Positions 55,091 to 64,000 of a stretch of 64,000 bases of DNA are shown here, one piece after another. A program made the translations under genes and the position numbers. The stretch's first letter is position 1; each line of letters begins with the position of its first letter. The notes beneath the pieces were generated by a model. The model saw only the letters and a list, made by a program, of their open reading frames with translations. It was not told the origin of the DNA and ran no database searches. Source of the DNA: Winogradskyella psychrotolerans (GTDB lineage: Bacteria; Bacteroidota; Bacteroidia; Flavobacteriales; Flavobacteriaceae); contig NZ_JAHKPN010000052.1 of NCBI RefSeq assembly GCF_018860545.1, positions 1 to 64,000 on the forward strand. The letters are read 5' to 3'.

Positions 55091-56199
55091 TCGTTATCTA
55101 TCGAATTTAACGCGTAAATAGCGAAACTCCCTAACCAATGTCCACCTTCGTAGCTATCTCCTACAATACTAGGTAGTGAATAATTAATATGTTTATTCGC
55201 TAAATTTTGAAGATGTTTATATTCTGGTAAATCTTTAGCAATATAATTAAGACTCCATGCTCTTGAAAAGTTGACACCATCGAGATGAACTAATTTACCG
55301 TCAGTTCTATCAGAGACTTCACCTACTGCAATATCAAACGTTTCACTACTAAGCTGTGGCATAAAATCATTGATCCACGCTTTAAATTCTGTTACAGACA
55401 ACACACGCTTCATTAAAGCTGCCTCTTCTAAACATGGCGACAAAAAATCGAAACCACTTGGCTCCCATTCTATTGGACAATCCTGATCATTTTCATAGAA
55501 ATCCTTAGCCCTTTTTTCTATTAAAGTCATTAAGTCTTTATGATTAACGGCAACTGCGTAATCATAGGCAAAACTCAACCCAAAAGCCGTATTAGGATGT
55601 TCTCCTACTCTGATTGGATAATTTAATTTGGGTAGAAATTCTAAATATTTACCAACAATCATATCCGTCATCGGTTGCAAATTAGCTTCCAACTTACGAG
55701 CCAACGGATTATCCCAAGTGTGTAATTCTTCTGCAAGCTTCAATAACCAGGCCCAACCATAAGTGCGCTCAAAAGACGAATTGTATTCACCTTCAAAATA
55801 GACTAATTCTTGCGCTATGTTTTCCTTTGAAATATTCTGAAGTAATTTTTGGCCAATTTCCGCTCTATTATCCAAATCAGGAAACTCCTTTAGCAAAGAC
55901 ACCAAACTCCAATGCCCATGAACGGCTGAATGCCAATCGAAACAACCATAAAATGCTGGATGTAATTCTTTAGGTGTTTTTAAATCGGAAGCACTCCCAA
56001 TAGTTTGATTGAGCTTATTAGGATATTCTGTGTTGATACAGTTAATAGGTAATTGTGCTAAGCGATTCGCTTGATCTATATTTATAACAGCCAGCTCTTC
56101 AACCTCAACACTAGATTTACTAGGTGATTCAACTTTTTTATCTTCTGAAGAATTACAACTTAATACGATTAAAAATAAGATAAATAGATATTTATTCAT
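55087..56199 (-). CDS. DUF2891 family lipoprotein
   Basis: 370 aa. Lipoprotein signal with Cys at about residue 15 (FLIVLSCNSS). The body fits DUF2891: FYGCFDWHSAVHGHWSLV near residue 83, which contains a HSAVHGHW motif, and an (alpha/alpha)-barrel-like Leu-rich helical body. Catalytic role unknown; a periplasmic hydrolase is likely because the operon handles pyroglutamate. It heads the operon with 4-nt overlap to the transporter. Confidence 0.87.
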   Translation of the reverse strand: MNKYLFILFLIVLSCNSSEDKKVESPSKSSVEVEELAVINIDQANRLAQLPINCINTEYPNKLNQTIGSASDLKTPKELHPAFYGCFDWHSAVHGHWSLVSLLKEFPDLDNRAEIGQKLLQNISKENIAQELVYFEGEYNSSFERTYGWAWLLKLAEELHTWDNPLARKLEANLQPMTDMIVGKYLEFLPKLNYPIRVGEHPNTAFGLSFAYDYAVAVNHKDLMTLIEKRAKDFYENDQDCPIEWEPSGFDFLSPCLEEAALMKRVLSVTEFKAWINDFMPQLSSETFDIAVGEVSDRTDGKLVHLDGVNFSRAWSLNYIAKDLPEYKHLQNLANKHINYSLPSIVGDSYEGGHWLGSFAIYALNSIDNE

Positions 56200-56331
56200 T
56201 TTAGCTAGGTTTTAGATGGTAAGTAAAAATACAATTTATAGCATCATGAGTAAACTAAAAATAATTTATATATTTAGACCGTTAAAAATCAGCTTGTTAT
56301 ATTTTTAAAAATTCACACAATACCCTCACCA

Positions 56332-57987
56332 ATGTCTAGAGCACAAAATCAACTTAAACACCCATCTTTTAATTTAATTTATATCACCTCTATTCTAACT
56401 TTATTGCTATGCTGTTCATTCCATCTGAATGCACAATCAGACTATCATAATACAGATAAAAAAGTTAAGAGGTTATTAAACAAAGCTAATGAAGGCAATC
56501 CGAAATACCAATACCTTCTAGCTAAACATTATACCGACACTTATTCAAAAGATTACAATATTTACAAAGCGTTTAAATGGTTTAAATCTGCAGCGGATAA
56601 TAATTATGAAAAGGCGATAACATATGTTGCAGATTCATATTTTTATGGAAAAGGAACAACACAAGATTATAAAAAAGCCTTTGAATATTACGAAAAAGCT
56701 TCAAAAACTAATGACCAATATGCAACCATGATGAAAGCAAGAATGCTTTTAGGTGACATGGACCACCCAAAAGATTTAGCGTTATCAAGACGATTAATAG
56801 ACAGCTTATTAAATGATGGCTATAAAAGATCTGGATGGGTGTTAGCTGAATTTTATATGCAAGGCCTAAATGTTAGACGAGATTATGCAAAAGCTATTCA
56901 TTTACTTATCGATGCACGAAAAATAGACCGAAAAACGCGTATGGATCCTATTGTGGATTGTAAAATAGCCGAGATTGGCCATTTTTACCCTTATAATAAT
57001 TACAAAGAGCGTGTAAGACAGATGAAGGACGATGATTTTACAGAAGAACAAATAGAGCGTTACAGTAAAGCAATAAAAAATAGAACAAAATGCTATTTAC
57101 AAGACATAGGTGAATGGGAGAAATACGTTTGTGATATCGCTTTATTTTGGCCTAAAAACAATAAGGGAAATGATTTTAAAAAAGCGTGTAAAGATTGCTT
57201 TGAAAACAGCAAAAGTTCTGGTAAAACAAAACAAGTAGAATATCTTTATGCAGACTACATTCTTAGAAGTAACTACAGCACTGAAGAAGAAAAGCAATTT
57301 GCCTTAAACATCAAAGAACAACAAAGTGCAACCGACCCAAGTTTACAGTACAAGCTAGCTCAACTTTACAGAGACGGCTCAGAAGACACAGATAAAGATC
57401 CTGAAAAAGCATTGTTTTATTTTAAGGAAGCAGCTAAAAATGGCTATCAAGATGCTTTTAGTCCTTTAGCTAAACTATTAATTGAAAGTAACAATACAGA
57501 GGATATTAAGCTTGGGTTGTATTGGCTAGAACGAGCTAAAGATTACCCTACTTTAGCAACCCATTACACCAGAGGTAAATATATCAGTAAAGATTATAAC
57601 AAAGCCTACAATTACGTGATATTAGACATCAATTGGGAACTAAATCCATACAATGCCCTATCATCCTATAATAAACATTACGATACAGATAATTTATACA
57701 TAGCCATGCAGTTATGCGGTGTTATGGACGACTGTAAATCCTCTGAAACTTATAATAAATTACAAGACACCTACAACTCTCAAACGTTTTGTCACAGTTG
57801 CCAAGGAAAAGGAAAACATGTGTGTAAAAAATGTAATGGTTCTGGTTACTACTATCCAAATGGTGGCTCCCAAAGTTACACCTGCACAACATGTGATGGT
57901 GATAAAATACTAAAATGTGATGTCGTTATAAATCAGCCTAGCAGTCGAATAAAATCTAATTTTAGAAATATTCAACCCATGAAATAA
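56332..57987 (+). CDS. SEL1-like repeat protein with DnaJ-type zinc-finger tail
   Basis: 551 aa with an N-terminal signal/anchor (about 16-35, LIYITSILTLLLCCSFHLNA). SEL1 (TPR-like) repeats are visible from about 40-140 (AFKWFKSAADNNYEKAITYVADSYFYGKGT, cut here to AFKWFKSAAD) and again at 340-430 (ALFYFKEAAKNGYQDAF). The C-terminal 60 residues hold a Cys-rich segment (CHSCQGKGKHVCKKCNGSG...CTTCDGD...C) like the DnaJ CxxCxGxG zinc finger. Role unknown: protein-interaction scaffold or chaperone partner, by domain type only. Monocistronic. Confidence 0.85.
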   Translation: MSRAQNQLKHPSFNLIYITSILTLLLCCSFHLNAQSDYHNTDKKVKRLLNKANEGNPKYQYLLAKHYTDTYSKDYNIYKAFKWFKSAADNNYEKAITYVADSYFYGKGTTQDYKKAFEYYEKASKTNDQYATMMKARMLLGDMDHPKDLALSRRLIDSLLNDGYKRSGWVLAEFYMQGLNVRRDYAKAIHLLIDARKIDRKTRMDPIVDCKIAEIGHFYPYNNYKERVRQMKDDDFTEEQIERYSKAIKNRTKCYLQDIGEWEKYVCDIALFWPKNNKGNDFKKACKDCFENSKSSGKTKQVEYLYADYILRSNYSTEEEKQFALNIKEQQSATDPSLQYKLAQLYRDGSEDTDKDPEKALFYFKEAAKNGYQDAFSPLAKLLIESNNTEDIKLGLYWLERAKDYPTLATHYTRGKYISKDYNKAYNYVILDINWELNPYNALSSYNKHYDTDNLYIAMQLCGVMDDCKSSETYNKLQDTYNSQTFCHSCQGKGKHVCKKCNGSGYYYPNGGSQSYTCTTCDGDKILKCDVVINQPSSRIKSNFRNIQPMK

Positions 57988-58024
57988 GCATTTCATATTA
58001 TACCCAAACAAAATGATAAAACGT

Positions 58025-59563
58025 TTACCCCAACCAACCATCACGATCTAAACTACGGTATTGAATCGCTTCACTGATATGCGCACCCAATATATCTTCA
58101 GACCCTTCTAAGTCAGCTATTGTTCTCGCAACTTTAAGAATTCTATCGTAAGCTCTAGCGGACAAATTTAAACGCTCCATTGCTGATTTTAAAAGTGACA
58201 TCGAAGCGTCATCTAACTTACAATATTTCCGGATTTGCTTAGTATTCATTTGCGCATTGTAATGGATATGCTCCAAATCTTTAAATCGTTGCGTCTGTTT
58301 TTCCCGAGCTTTAGTCACGCGTTTACGAATCTCTACAGAAGATTCTCCTTGGCGCTCATCAGATAGTTTTTCAAACGGCACTGGAGTCACTTCAATATGA
58401 ATATCAATACGATCTAGTAACGGTCCCGATATTTTACCCATATAGCGTTGCATTTCTGCAGGTGAGGATGTTATAGGAGCATCCGGATCATTAAAATAAC
58501 CGCTAGGACTAGGATTCATACTTGCCACTAGCATAAAAGACGACGGATACGTTACCGTAAATTTTGCTCTAGAAATTGTCACTTCTCTATCTTCCAAAGG
58601 CTGACGCATAACTTCTAACACTTCGCGTTTAAACTCTGGCAACTCATCTAAAAACAACACTCCATTGTGCGATAAGGATATTTCACCGGGTTGTGGGTAA
58701 CTTCCACCACCTACTAAAGCGACGTTGCTTATTGTGTGATGAGGGCTTCTAAACGGTCGTTGCGCCATTAAACCTGTATGCGCTTTTACTCTGCCAACGA
58801 CCGAATGAATTTTTGTGGTTTCCAACGCTTCATGCAAAGTCATTGGTGGCAAAATACTTGGCAATCGCTTTGCCAACATGGTTTTACCAGATCCTGGAGG
58901 ACCAATAAGAATTATATTATGGCCACCTGCTGCTGCTATTTCCATACAACGTTTAATAGACTCCTGACCTTTGACATCGGCAAAATCAAACTCTGGAAAG
59001 TCTAAACTTTTATAAAACTCTTCACGTGTATTAATTATGGTTTGCTCTAAAGGTTCACCATTTTCAAAGTGATTAATGACTTGCATGATGTTCTCAACTC
59101 CAAAAACTTTGATATTATCTACAATAGCCGCTTCTTTACTATTTTGAATGGGTAGGATGATATTTTTAAACCCTTCTTCTCGCGCTTTTACAGCGATTGG
59201 CAAGGCTCCTTTAAACGGCTGTAAACTGCCGTCTAAGGACAATTCCCCCATAATGAGGTAATCCTCTAAGTTTTCCGCTTTAATTTGATTAGACGCTGCT
59301 AAAATTCCGATCGCTAAGGTTAAATCATAAGCCGAGCCTTCTTTTCGCAAATCGGCAGGTGCCATATTAATCGTAATCTTTTTTCCTGGAATTCGGTAAC
59401 CGTTATTTTGAAGGGCAGCTGCTATTCTGTAGTTACTTTCTTTAATAGCATTATCAGGAAGTCCCACTAAATGATAACCCACTCCTTTATCAACATTTAC
59501 TTCAACAGTTATGGTCGAAGCCTCTACACCGAAGACAGCACTTGCGAAAACTTTTTTAAGCAT
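58025..59563 (-). CDS. comM: YifB/ComM-family Mg-chelatase-like AAA+ ATPase
   Basis: 512 aa. N-terminal Lon-substrate-binding-like ChlI domain (about 1-170), Walker A GPPGSGKTMLAKR near residue 221, Walker B LFLDELPEF near 308, and RSPHHTISNVALVGGG near 272. C-terminal Mg_chelatase_C with LSARAYDRILKVARTIADLEG near 475. Helicase for branch migration in natural transformation in other bacteria. Placed after the terminator of the adhesin gene. Here the start is 59563. Confidence 0.92.
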   Translation of the reverse strand: MLKKVFASAVFGVEASTITVEVNVDKGVGYHLVGLPDNAIKESNYRIAAALQNNGYRIPGKKITINMAPADLRKEGSAYDLTLAIGILAASNQIKAENLEDYLIMGELSLDGSLQPFKGALPIAVKAREEGFKNIILPIQNSKEAAIVDNIKVFGVENIMQVINHFENGEPLEQTIINTREEFYKSLDFPEFDFADVKGQESIKRCMEIAAAGGHNIILIGPPGSGKTMLAKRLPSILPPMTLHEALETTKIHSVVGRVKAHTGLMAQRPFRSPHHTISNVALVGGGSYPQPGEISLSHNGVLFLDELPEFKREVLEVMRQPLEDREVTISRAKFTVTYPSSFMLVASMNPSPSGYFNDPDAPITSSPAEMQRYMGKISGPLLDRIDIHIEVTPVPFEKLSDERQGESSVEIRKRVTKAREKQTQRFKDLEHIHYNAQMNTKQIRKYCKLDDASMSLLKSAMERLNLSARAYDRILKVARTIADLEGSEDILGAHISEAIQYRSLDRDGWLG

Positions 59564-59602
59564 GAATGATTAGTTTTCTTAAAAGTAAGAAAATCAGCGC
59601 AA

Positions 59603-59635
59603 TAAAAAAACCTTTCAAAATTTAAACTTGAAAGG
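59603..59635 (-). terminator. Intrinsic terminator after the fibronectin/anchor-J gene
   Basis: Stem CCTTTCAA (59611-59618) and TTGAAAGG (59628-59635) with an A tract at 59603-59610, i.e. a T tract on the minus strand. Confidence 0.85.
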
Positions 59636-59659
59636 CTTCTTTATTAAATGCACTATAAT

Positions 59660-62600
59660 TTAATCTTTTAAGACCTTTATAATTTTAGTAGCTTCACCTA
59701 TTTTAACCTCAACAAAATACATTGCTGATGGTAACAACGACATATCTAATATAGCATTATCACTATTGATAATTTGAGTCTGTAATAATCGCCCTGTGAG
59801 ATCTACAATAGAAATTTGATCTATGATAGTTGAATTATTAATAAATAACTTGTTGTTTACGGGATTTGGACGAAATGAAAATTCTGAAAACAAATAGTCG
59901 TTTGTACTTAACGACGGCTCTTCACCAAATGAAAGATTATCTAAATAAGCTCTATCATCACTGTTTTTACCTAATTGTTGCAGCGATACTCGCAATGTAC
60001 TTCCGGCGAAAGAAGATAAATCTACTTCTACATTTTCATAGTCTACTGCATTATTAGCATTAAAAGATACAAGCTCATTTCCGTTAACGATTATTCTAAA
60101 TACAGATTCTGAACTAGAATTTAGAAATGTTTGTCTTAAATCGAAATTCATAAATAAATCTGATACACTCGTCGCATCAACTTCAAAATTCACTTTTGAA
60201 ATAAAATTTTGATTCGCTATCCAGTTTGAATTTATGTTGCCTGTATTATACCAAGCGGTATCATCACTACCTCCAGTCATCATAATAACATCTTCTCCAT
60301 TATCAGTAGTTAGTCTACATAATGTATTTTCGGTTTCTTCTAAAATTAAACCTTCAAGGTCATCACTATTAAAATCGAATGTTAAATCTGCTCCACTCAC
60401 CATATCAATTACCTCTTCATATTCTCCTTCTAAACTAAAAGAATCCACAGAAATAGTATGCACAATAGACGAATAACCAAAATCTAATAAAAAGGAATAA
60501 TCACCATTTACGACTGGCGTAAATGTTGTTTCTATGGTATGATAATTATAGAAGCCAAAACTAAATTCTGAAAAATAATTAATGTAATTATCTAAAGCGT
60601 CTGTTGTATTACCTTGACCTGTCCATATTTTAACGCTTTGAAAACTATAGTCACCCTGTTCTTTTCTAATTTTAAAGGTTAAAGTATAAGTTGTACCTGC
60701 CTGCATATTAAACATTGGTGTTATCATGTAGGCTTCAATTCCATATTCATCAAAAATGGCGTATAAATAATCGGTATCACCATCACCAACTTGATAAGCA
60801 CTTAAATTAGAATTACTAGAAACCCAAACATCATCATTTTGAAAACAATCTGGTAATATACCTTGACCATAAGCCTCCATATTATCAAAGTTTTCAACCC
60901 ATGGCACACTCTCTACATTACAAGCTGTAGTTGCATTTAATGGTCCAACCCATGCACTTGTTTCGGAAGACCCACAGTTAGTTCTCACATAAAACTCATA
61001 ATTAGTTTCAATACCTAATCCTGTTATAGATGCACTATTAGTTGTTGTATTTACAGTATTTCCTGTGCCTTGCGTAAAACCTTGGATACCAAATTCAACT
61101 TCAAAAGCTGAGCCTGATCCTAAATTATCCCAAGACAACATAACACTTGTGTCTGAAACTGATAAAAAATCTACATTTAACGGTTCTAAACACGTTGGCC
61201 GCTCTTTATACTCTAGATCATCAAACATTACCATAGAGTAATCATTTTCTTCATTATGTTTTATAGCAATGTGGTGACCGTTTCCTGTATAGGTTGCAAA
61301 ATCTATTAAAAACTCTTTTCCAAATATTGGAACTTCGTCTGCCCAAATAGTTGTAAATGGCACAAAAGTTTCAATATCTAATGGGTTTGTCATTGTACCA
61401 ATTATAATCCCTGACTTGTTACCAGTTGAACCTGTAGATTCGTTTCTAACCCAAATTTTTAGAATTTTATTGGTATCTAAATCCGATAAAAATGGTGAAA
61501 TTAAAACACCAGGCAAAGGTGATGTATCTGAATTATAATAATTTACAAAACCAATATTTGGTGATGAGCTAGGACTAACCACTAACCCTTCTGAATCAAA
61601 AATTCCAGAAACAGAACGATTATTTCTTGTCCAACAGAAATTTGGGATGCCACTATTCGAATTTTGATAATATGCATTATAACTATCAAAATTCTCATAA
61701 AAAGGAGCTGATTCTACACAGGTTATAGAAAACGCATAAGGTATACTCCACTCACTGTAACCAAAATCTACACTACAATATGCTCTAACACGATACTCGT
61801 AATTAGAAAACGTACTTAAACCATCTACCACAAAAGGATTTGAATTAGTCTGAATCACGGTACCATTGCCACTCACAAAACCAATAGGTCCATATTCAAC
61901 CTCCCAGCTTTGTGGTGCTAGTTCTATGTTATTATCTTGCCATGCTAATGTAACTTCTCCTGTAGCTGTTTGTGTCGCTTCTAAACCCGTTGGTATCACA
62001 CATGAATTTTCTGAATATTCAAAATCATCAAAAAGAATGACTTGACGCTCATTAAAAGCGGCTTGCCTTATTCCGATATATTCATCCTCTAAATAAAAGT
62101 TTGACAAATCGATTTCATATTGCGTCCACGTATCTTCATTCTCAGCAGCATTTGTAATGGTATAATACGGTGTAAATGTGGTATAATCATCTGGATCTGT
62201 CATGGTACCAATAACAATCTCGGTTGGTGTTGCATATGCACTAGAAATTGGATACATCCAAAACGAAACTCTTTTGTAATTATCTAAATCAATGAGCCTT
62301 GGAGACACCAAGATGCTTTGTTCTGAAACCTCATCGTGTAATGGATGGTTTGTTTCATTCATAAACCAAATTGCTTGCTCACCAGTATGCGCATCTGGCG
62401 TATTATAAGCACTATTATTATACACTCTTATCTGCCCTATTTCATCCCAATAAGACGATCCTACCTGTGGTAATAATCCTGTCCAACAATGCTCTAAAAA
62501 GCCAGTTGGATGATTTTCGAAACCTTCTTGATAGCCGACCTCGAATCCTGCACATTTTGTTGTAAACACTTGCTTAACCGACCAGTCACTATAACCTGAT

Positions 62601-64000
62601 CCACAATTTGCTCGTATATAATAGTCATAGTCTGTATCTTCCACTAGATTAGAAATCGTAGTAAAAGAACTATCATTTGCCGTTATAACGGTTCCGGTTC
62701 CAATTTCAAAACCAGAAAACCCATATTCAATCTCCCATGATGTAGGGTTTGAATTTTCGTAAGACTCCCAACTTACGTCTACAGCATCATAACGCTTATC
62801 TAACACTATTGGATAAAGCGGTTCTGTACATTCTGGAATACTTTCATAGGTAAAATCATCTACGAAAAATTCACTTCCAACAAATTCGTCACCATGCTTA
62901 ATGGCAATATAATGGTCAGTACCCGTATAATTATTGAAATAAATAGTATGCTCTTTCCATGCTACCACATCTTCTTCATAGCTTTTATACTCATTCATTT
63001 CTTCTGGTGTAATGGTTTGCACTAAAGTAAAAGTGCTACTATCATTGGGATTGGACATTGTACCGATATGTAAGCTAGACCTATTATAATCTGAACCTGA
63101 AGACCCTTGACGAGAAATTAACTGAAATCGGATTCTTTTTTCATTATCAATATCTAAAATTTCTCTTGAAACCAACATTAGATTATCGGCTCCGCCTCCT
63201 GCATTATCAAAACTATTAAAAAATTGAATAAACTGACTACCGCTATGTGGATATAAGGTTCTGTTTACACCATTATAATTAACATTAAAATCTTCTACTG
63301 CATAAATATTAATAATGGTATTATCCGTCTCTACGATTTTTGTCCAACATGGACTAATTGCATTTTCAAATTCAAAAGACTCAAAGTAATAGGCTTCAAC
63401 TGGCATACACGTCGTAAAAAACGTAATGACTTCTGACCAATCTGAATACAATCCGCCTTCATCACATTTAGCTCTAACTCTTATGCCGTATTCGATACCT
63501 TCAAGCAGATTCTCTAAAGTAAAATTATTTGAGGTAACTATAACCGTTTCTTCAGAATTGTAGACATCAATCTGCTCAAACTCAAGCTCCCATTCTATAT
63601 CAGATTCGCCAACACCCCAACTTACGTCTACAGTATTATCATATACTTGCTCTAAAGTTAAATCTGAAGGCACTTCACACAACACTGATTGAAGATAGGA
63701 AAAATCATCAATAACCACTTGGCTGCCATTATTAGAGCTCGCTCTTTGATATTTAAAGGCTATATATTTATCCGTTCCATTATAATTATTTAAGAATACG
63801 GTGTACTTTTCCCAAGCATTGCCTTCTACACTTCCATCAATAGTTTCTAAAGTTTCAAAGGTTGAATAATCTTCTGGATCCGTGATTGTTCCTACTTTTA
63901 ATCCTCCATCGTAATTACTGATGTAAAATTCAATTTTTTTATCGTTAGACAAATCGGTAAGTAATGGTGACACCATCATAACGCCATAACTGGAATACGC
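59660..64000 (-). CDS. Large fibronectin III / choice-of-anchor J protein, T9SS sorted, N-terminus outside the window
   Basis: At least 1446 aa; the frame stays open to the window edge, so the true start is beyond 64000. The protein is made of repeated pairs: a choice-of-anchor J module (about 150 aa, with ILVSPRLIDL, FVNYYNSD.., and H..IAIKH patterns) followed by an Fn3 domain (W.VEYG..GF..G.GTV pattern, then ..L....Y..YVRA.C). At least four Fn3 copies are visible. The C-terminus ends in a type IX sorting tail (FRPNPVNNKLFINNS... SAMYFVEVKIGEATKIIKV), so it goes to the surface. An adhesin or exo-enzyme is likely; the catalytic part, if any, would be N-terminal and outside the window. Confidence 0.88.
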   Translation of the reverse strand, partial: AYSSYGVMMVSPLLTDLSNDKKIEFYISNYDGGLKVGTITDPEDYSTFETLETIDGSVEGNAWEKYTVFLNNYNGTDKYIAFKYQRASSNNGSQVVIDDFSYLQSVLCEVPSDLTLEQVYDNTVDVSWGVGESDIEWELEFEQIDVYNSEETVIVTSNNFTLENLLEGIEYGIRVRAKCDEGGLYSDWSEVITFFTTCMPVEAYYFESFEFENAISPCWTKIVETDNTIINIYAVEDFNVNYNGVNRTLYPHSGSQFIQFFNSFDNAGGGADNLMLVSREILDIDNEKRIRFQLISRQGSSGSDYNRSSLHIGTMSNPNDSSTFTLVQTITPEEMNEYKSYEEDVVAWKEHTIYFNNYTGTDHYIAIKHGDEFVGSEFFVDDFTYESIPECTEPLYPIVLDKRYDAVDVSWESYENSNPTSWEIEYGFSGFEIGTGTVITANDSSFTTISNLVEDTDYDYYIRANCGSGYSDWSVKQVFTTKCAGFEVGYQEGFENHPTGFLEHCWTGLLPQVGSSYWDEIGQIRVYNNSAYNTPDAHTGEQAIWFMNETNHPLHDEVSEQSILVSPRLIDLDNYKRVSFWMYPISSAYATPTEIVIGTMTDPDDYTTFTPYYTITNAAENEDTWTQYEIDLSNFYLEDEYIGIRQAAFNERQVILFDDFEYSENSCVIPTGLEATQTATGEVTLAWQDNNIELAPQSWEVEYGPIGFVSGNGTVIQTNSNPFVVDGLSTFSNYEYRVRAYCSVDFGYSEWSIPYAFSITCVESAPFYENFDSYNAYYQNSNSGIPNFCWTRNNRSVSGIFDSEGLVVSPSSSPNIGFVNYYNSDTSPLPGVLISPFLSDLDTNKILKIWVRNESTGSTGNKSGIIIGTMTNPLDIETFVPFTTIWADEVPIFGKEFLIDFATYTGNGHHIAIKHNEENDYSMVMFDDLEYKERPTCLEPLNVDFLSVSDTSVMLSWDNLGSGSAFEVEFGIQGFTQGTGNTVNTTTNSASITGLGIETNYEFYVRTNCGSSETSAWVGPLNATTACNVESVPWVENFDNMEAYGQGILPDCFQNDDVWVSSNSNLSAYQVGDGDTDYLYAIFDEYGIEAYMITPMFNMQAGTTYTLTFKIRKEQGDYSFQSVKIWTGQGNTTDALDNYINYFSEFSFGFYNYHTIETTFTPVVNGDYSFLLDFGYSSIVHTISVDSFSLEGEYEEVIDMVSGADLTFDFNSDDLEGLILEETENTLCRLTTDNGEDVIMMTGGSDDTAWYNTGNINSNWIANQNFISKVNFEVDATSVSDLFMNFDLRQTFLNSSSESVFRIIVNGNELVSFNANNAVDYENVEVDLSSFAGSTLRVSLQQLGKNSDDRAYLDNLSFGEEPSLSTNDYLFSEFSFRPNPVNNKLFINNSTIIDQISIVDLTGRLLQTQIINSDNAILDMSLLPSAMYFVEVKIGEATKIIKVLKD

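Overview
The window looks like chromosomal DNA of a marine-type member of the Flavobacteriaceae (Bacteroidota). This rests on the low GC content, the many Bacteroidota -7 promoter boxes (TAnnTTTG), the near absence of Shine-Dalgarno sequences, two large secreted proteins with type IX secretion (T9SS) C-terminal sorting tails, a GLPGLI-family protein, a SusC-type carboxypeptidase-like/plug module, and a complete set of genes for the menaquinone ring. I could not fix the genus. I saw no rRNA, tRNA, CRISPR array, prophage or insertion sequence.

Region by region: 1-1.8 kb holds three small unrecognised genes separated by a spacer with an inverted repeat, which looks like accessory DNA. 1.8-6.6 kb carries an acyltransferase, holA, an orphan HSDR_N nuclease-like gene joined to a GT2 glycosyltransferase, and an OmpA-type lipoprotein. 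6.6-10.1 kb is one very large VIT/vWA/SusC-plug/TPR protein. 10.2-27.1 kb is a long, mostly minus-strand stretch holding menE, menC, menA, menB, menD, menF and a menI-like thioesterase. These are interleaved with a CPBP protease, a sterol desaturase, a GT4 transferase, an RluA enzyme, a YgiQ radical-SAM protein, an esterase, a UPF0173 hydrolase, a CvfB-like protein and DUF2853. 27.2-32.4 kb contains a hydrolase, then a receiver-only response regulator coupled to a seven-PAS histidine kinase. 32.9-40.3 kb has YtxH, VOC, an ECF42-type sigma factor with its YCII partner, a nitronate monooxygenase, an RlmI-like methyltransferase and dnaK. 40.5-47.3 kb has a T9SS-exported choice-of-anchor I protein, a collagen-like lipoprotein, L-serine ammonia-lyase and a GLPGLI protein. 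47.4-49.5 kb has panB, a four-helix-bundle gene bracketed by inverted 8-bp repeat arrays, and a second RluA enzyme. 49.4-51.5 kb is a three-gene sensory locus. 51.5-56.2 kb is the operon DUF2891 - Nramp-like - pxpA - pxpB - pxpC for 5-oxoproline. 56.3-64 kb has a SEL1 protein with a zinc finger, a ComM-type ATPase and a fibronectin/choice-of-anchor J adhesin-like protein that runs off the window end.

The men genes together convert chorismate to demethylmenaquinone, apart from a recognisable menH. The pxp operon should import and hydrolyse 5-oxoproline. The most unusual structures are the repeat-bracketed four-helix-bundle element (48196-48749), a pair of near-identical 29-bp operator-like palindromes 15 kb apart (21908 and 36802), an Nramp homologue lacking the canonical metal ligands, and the VIT-plug fusion.
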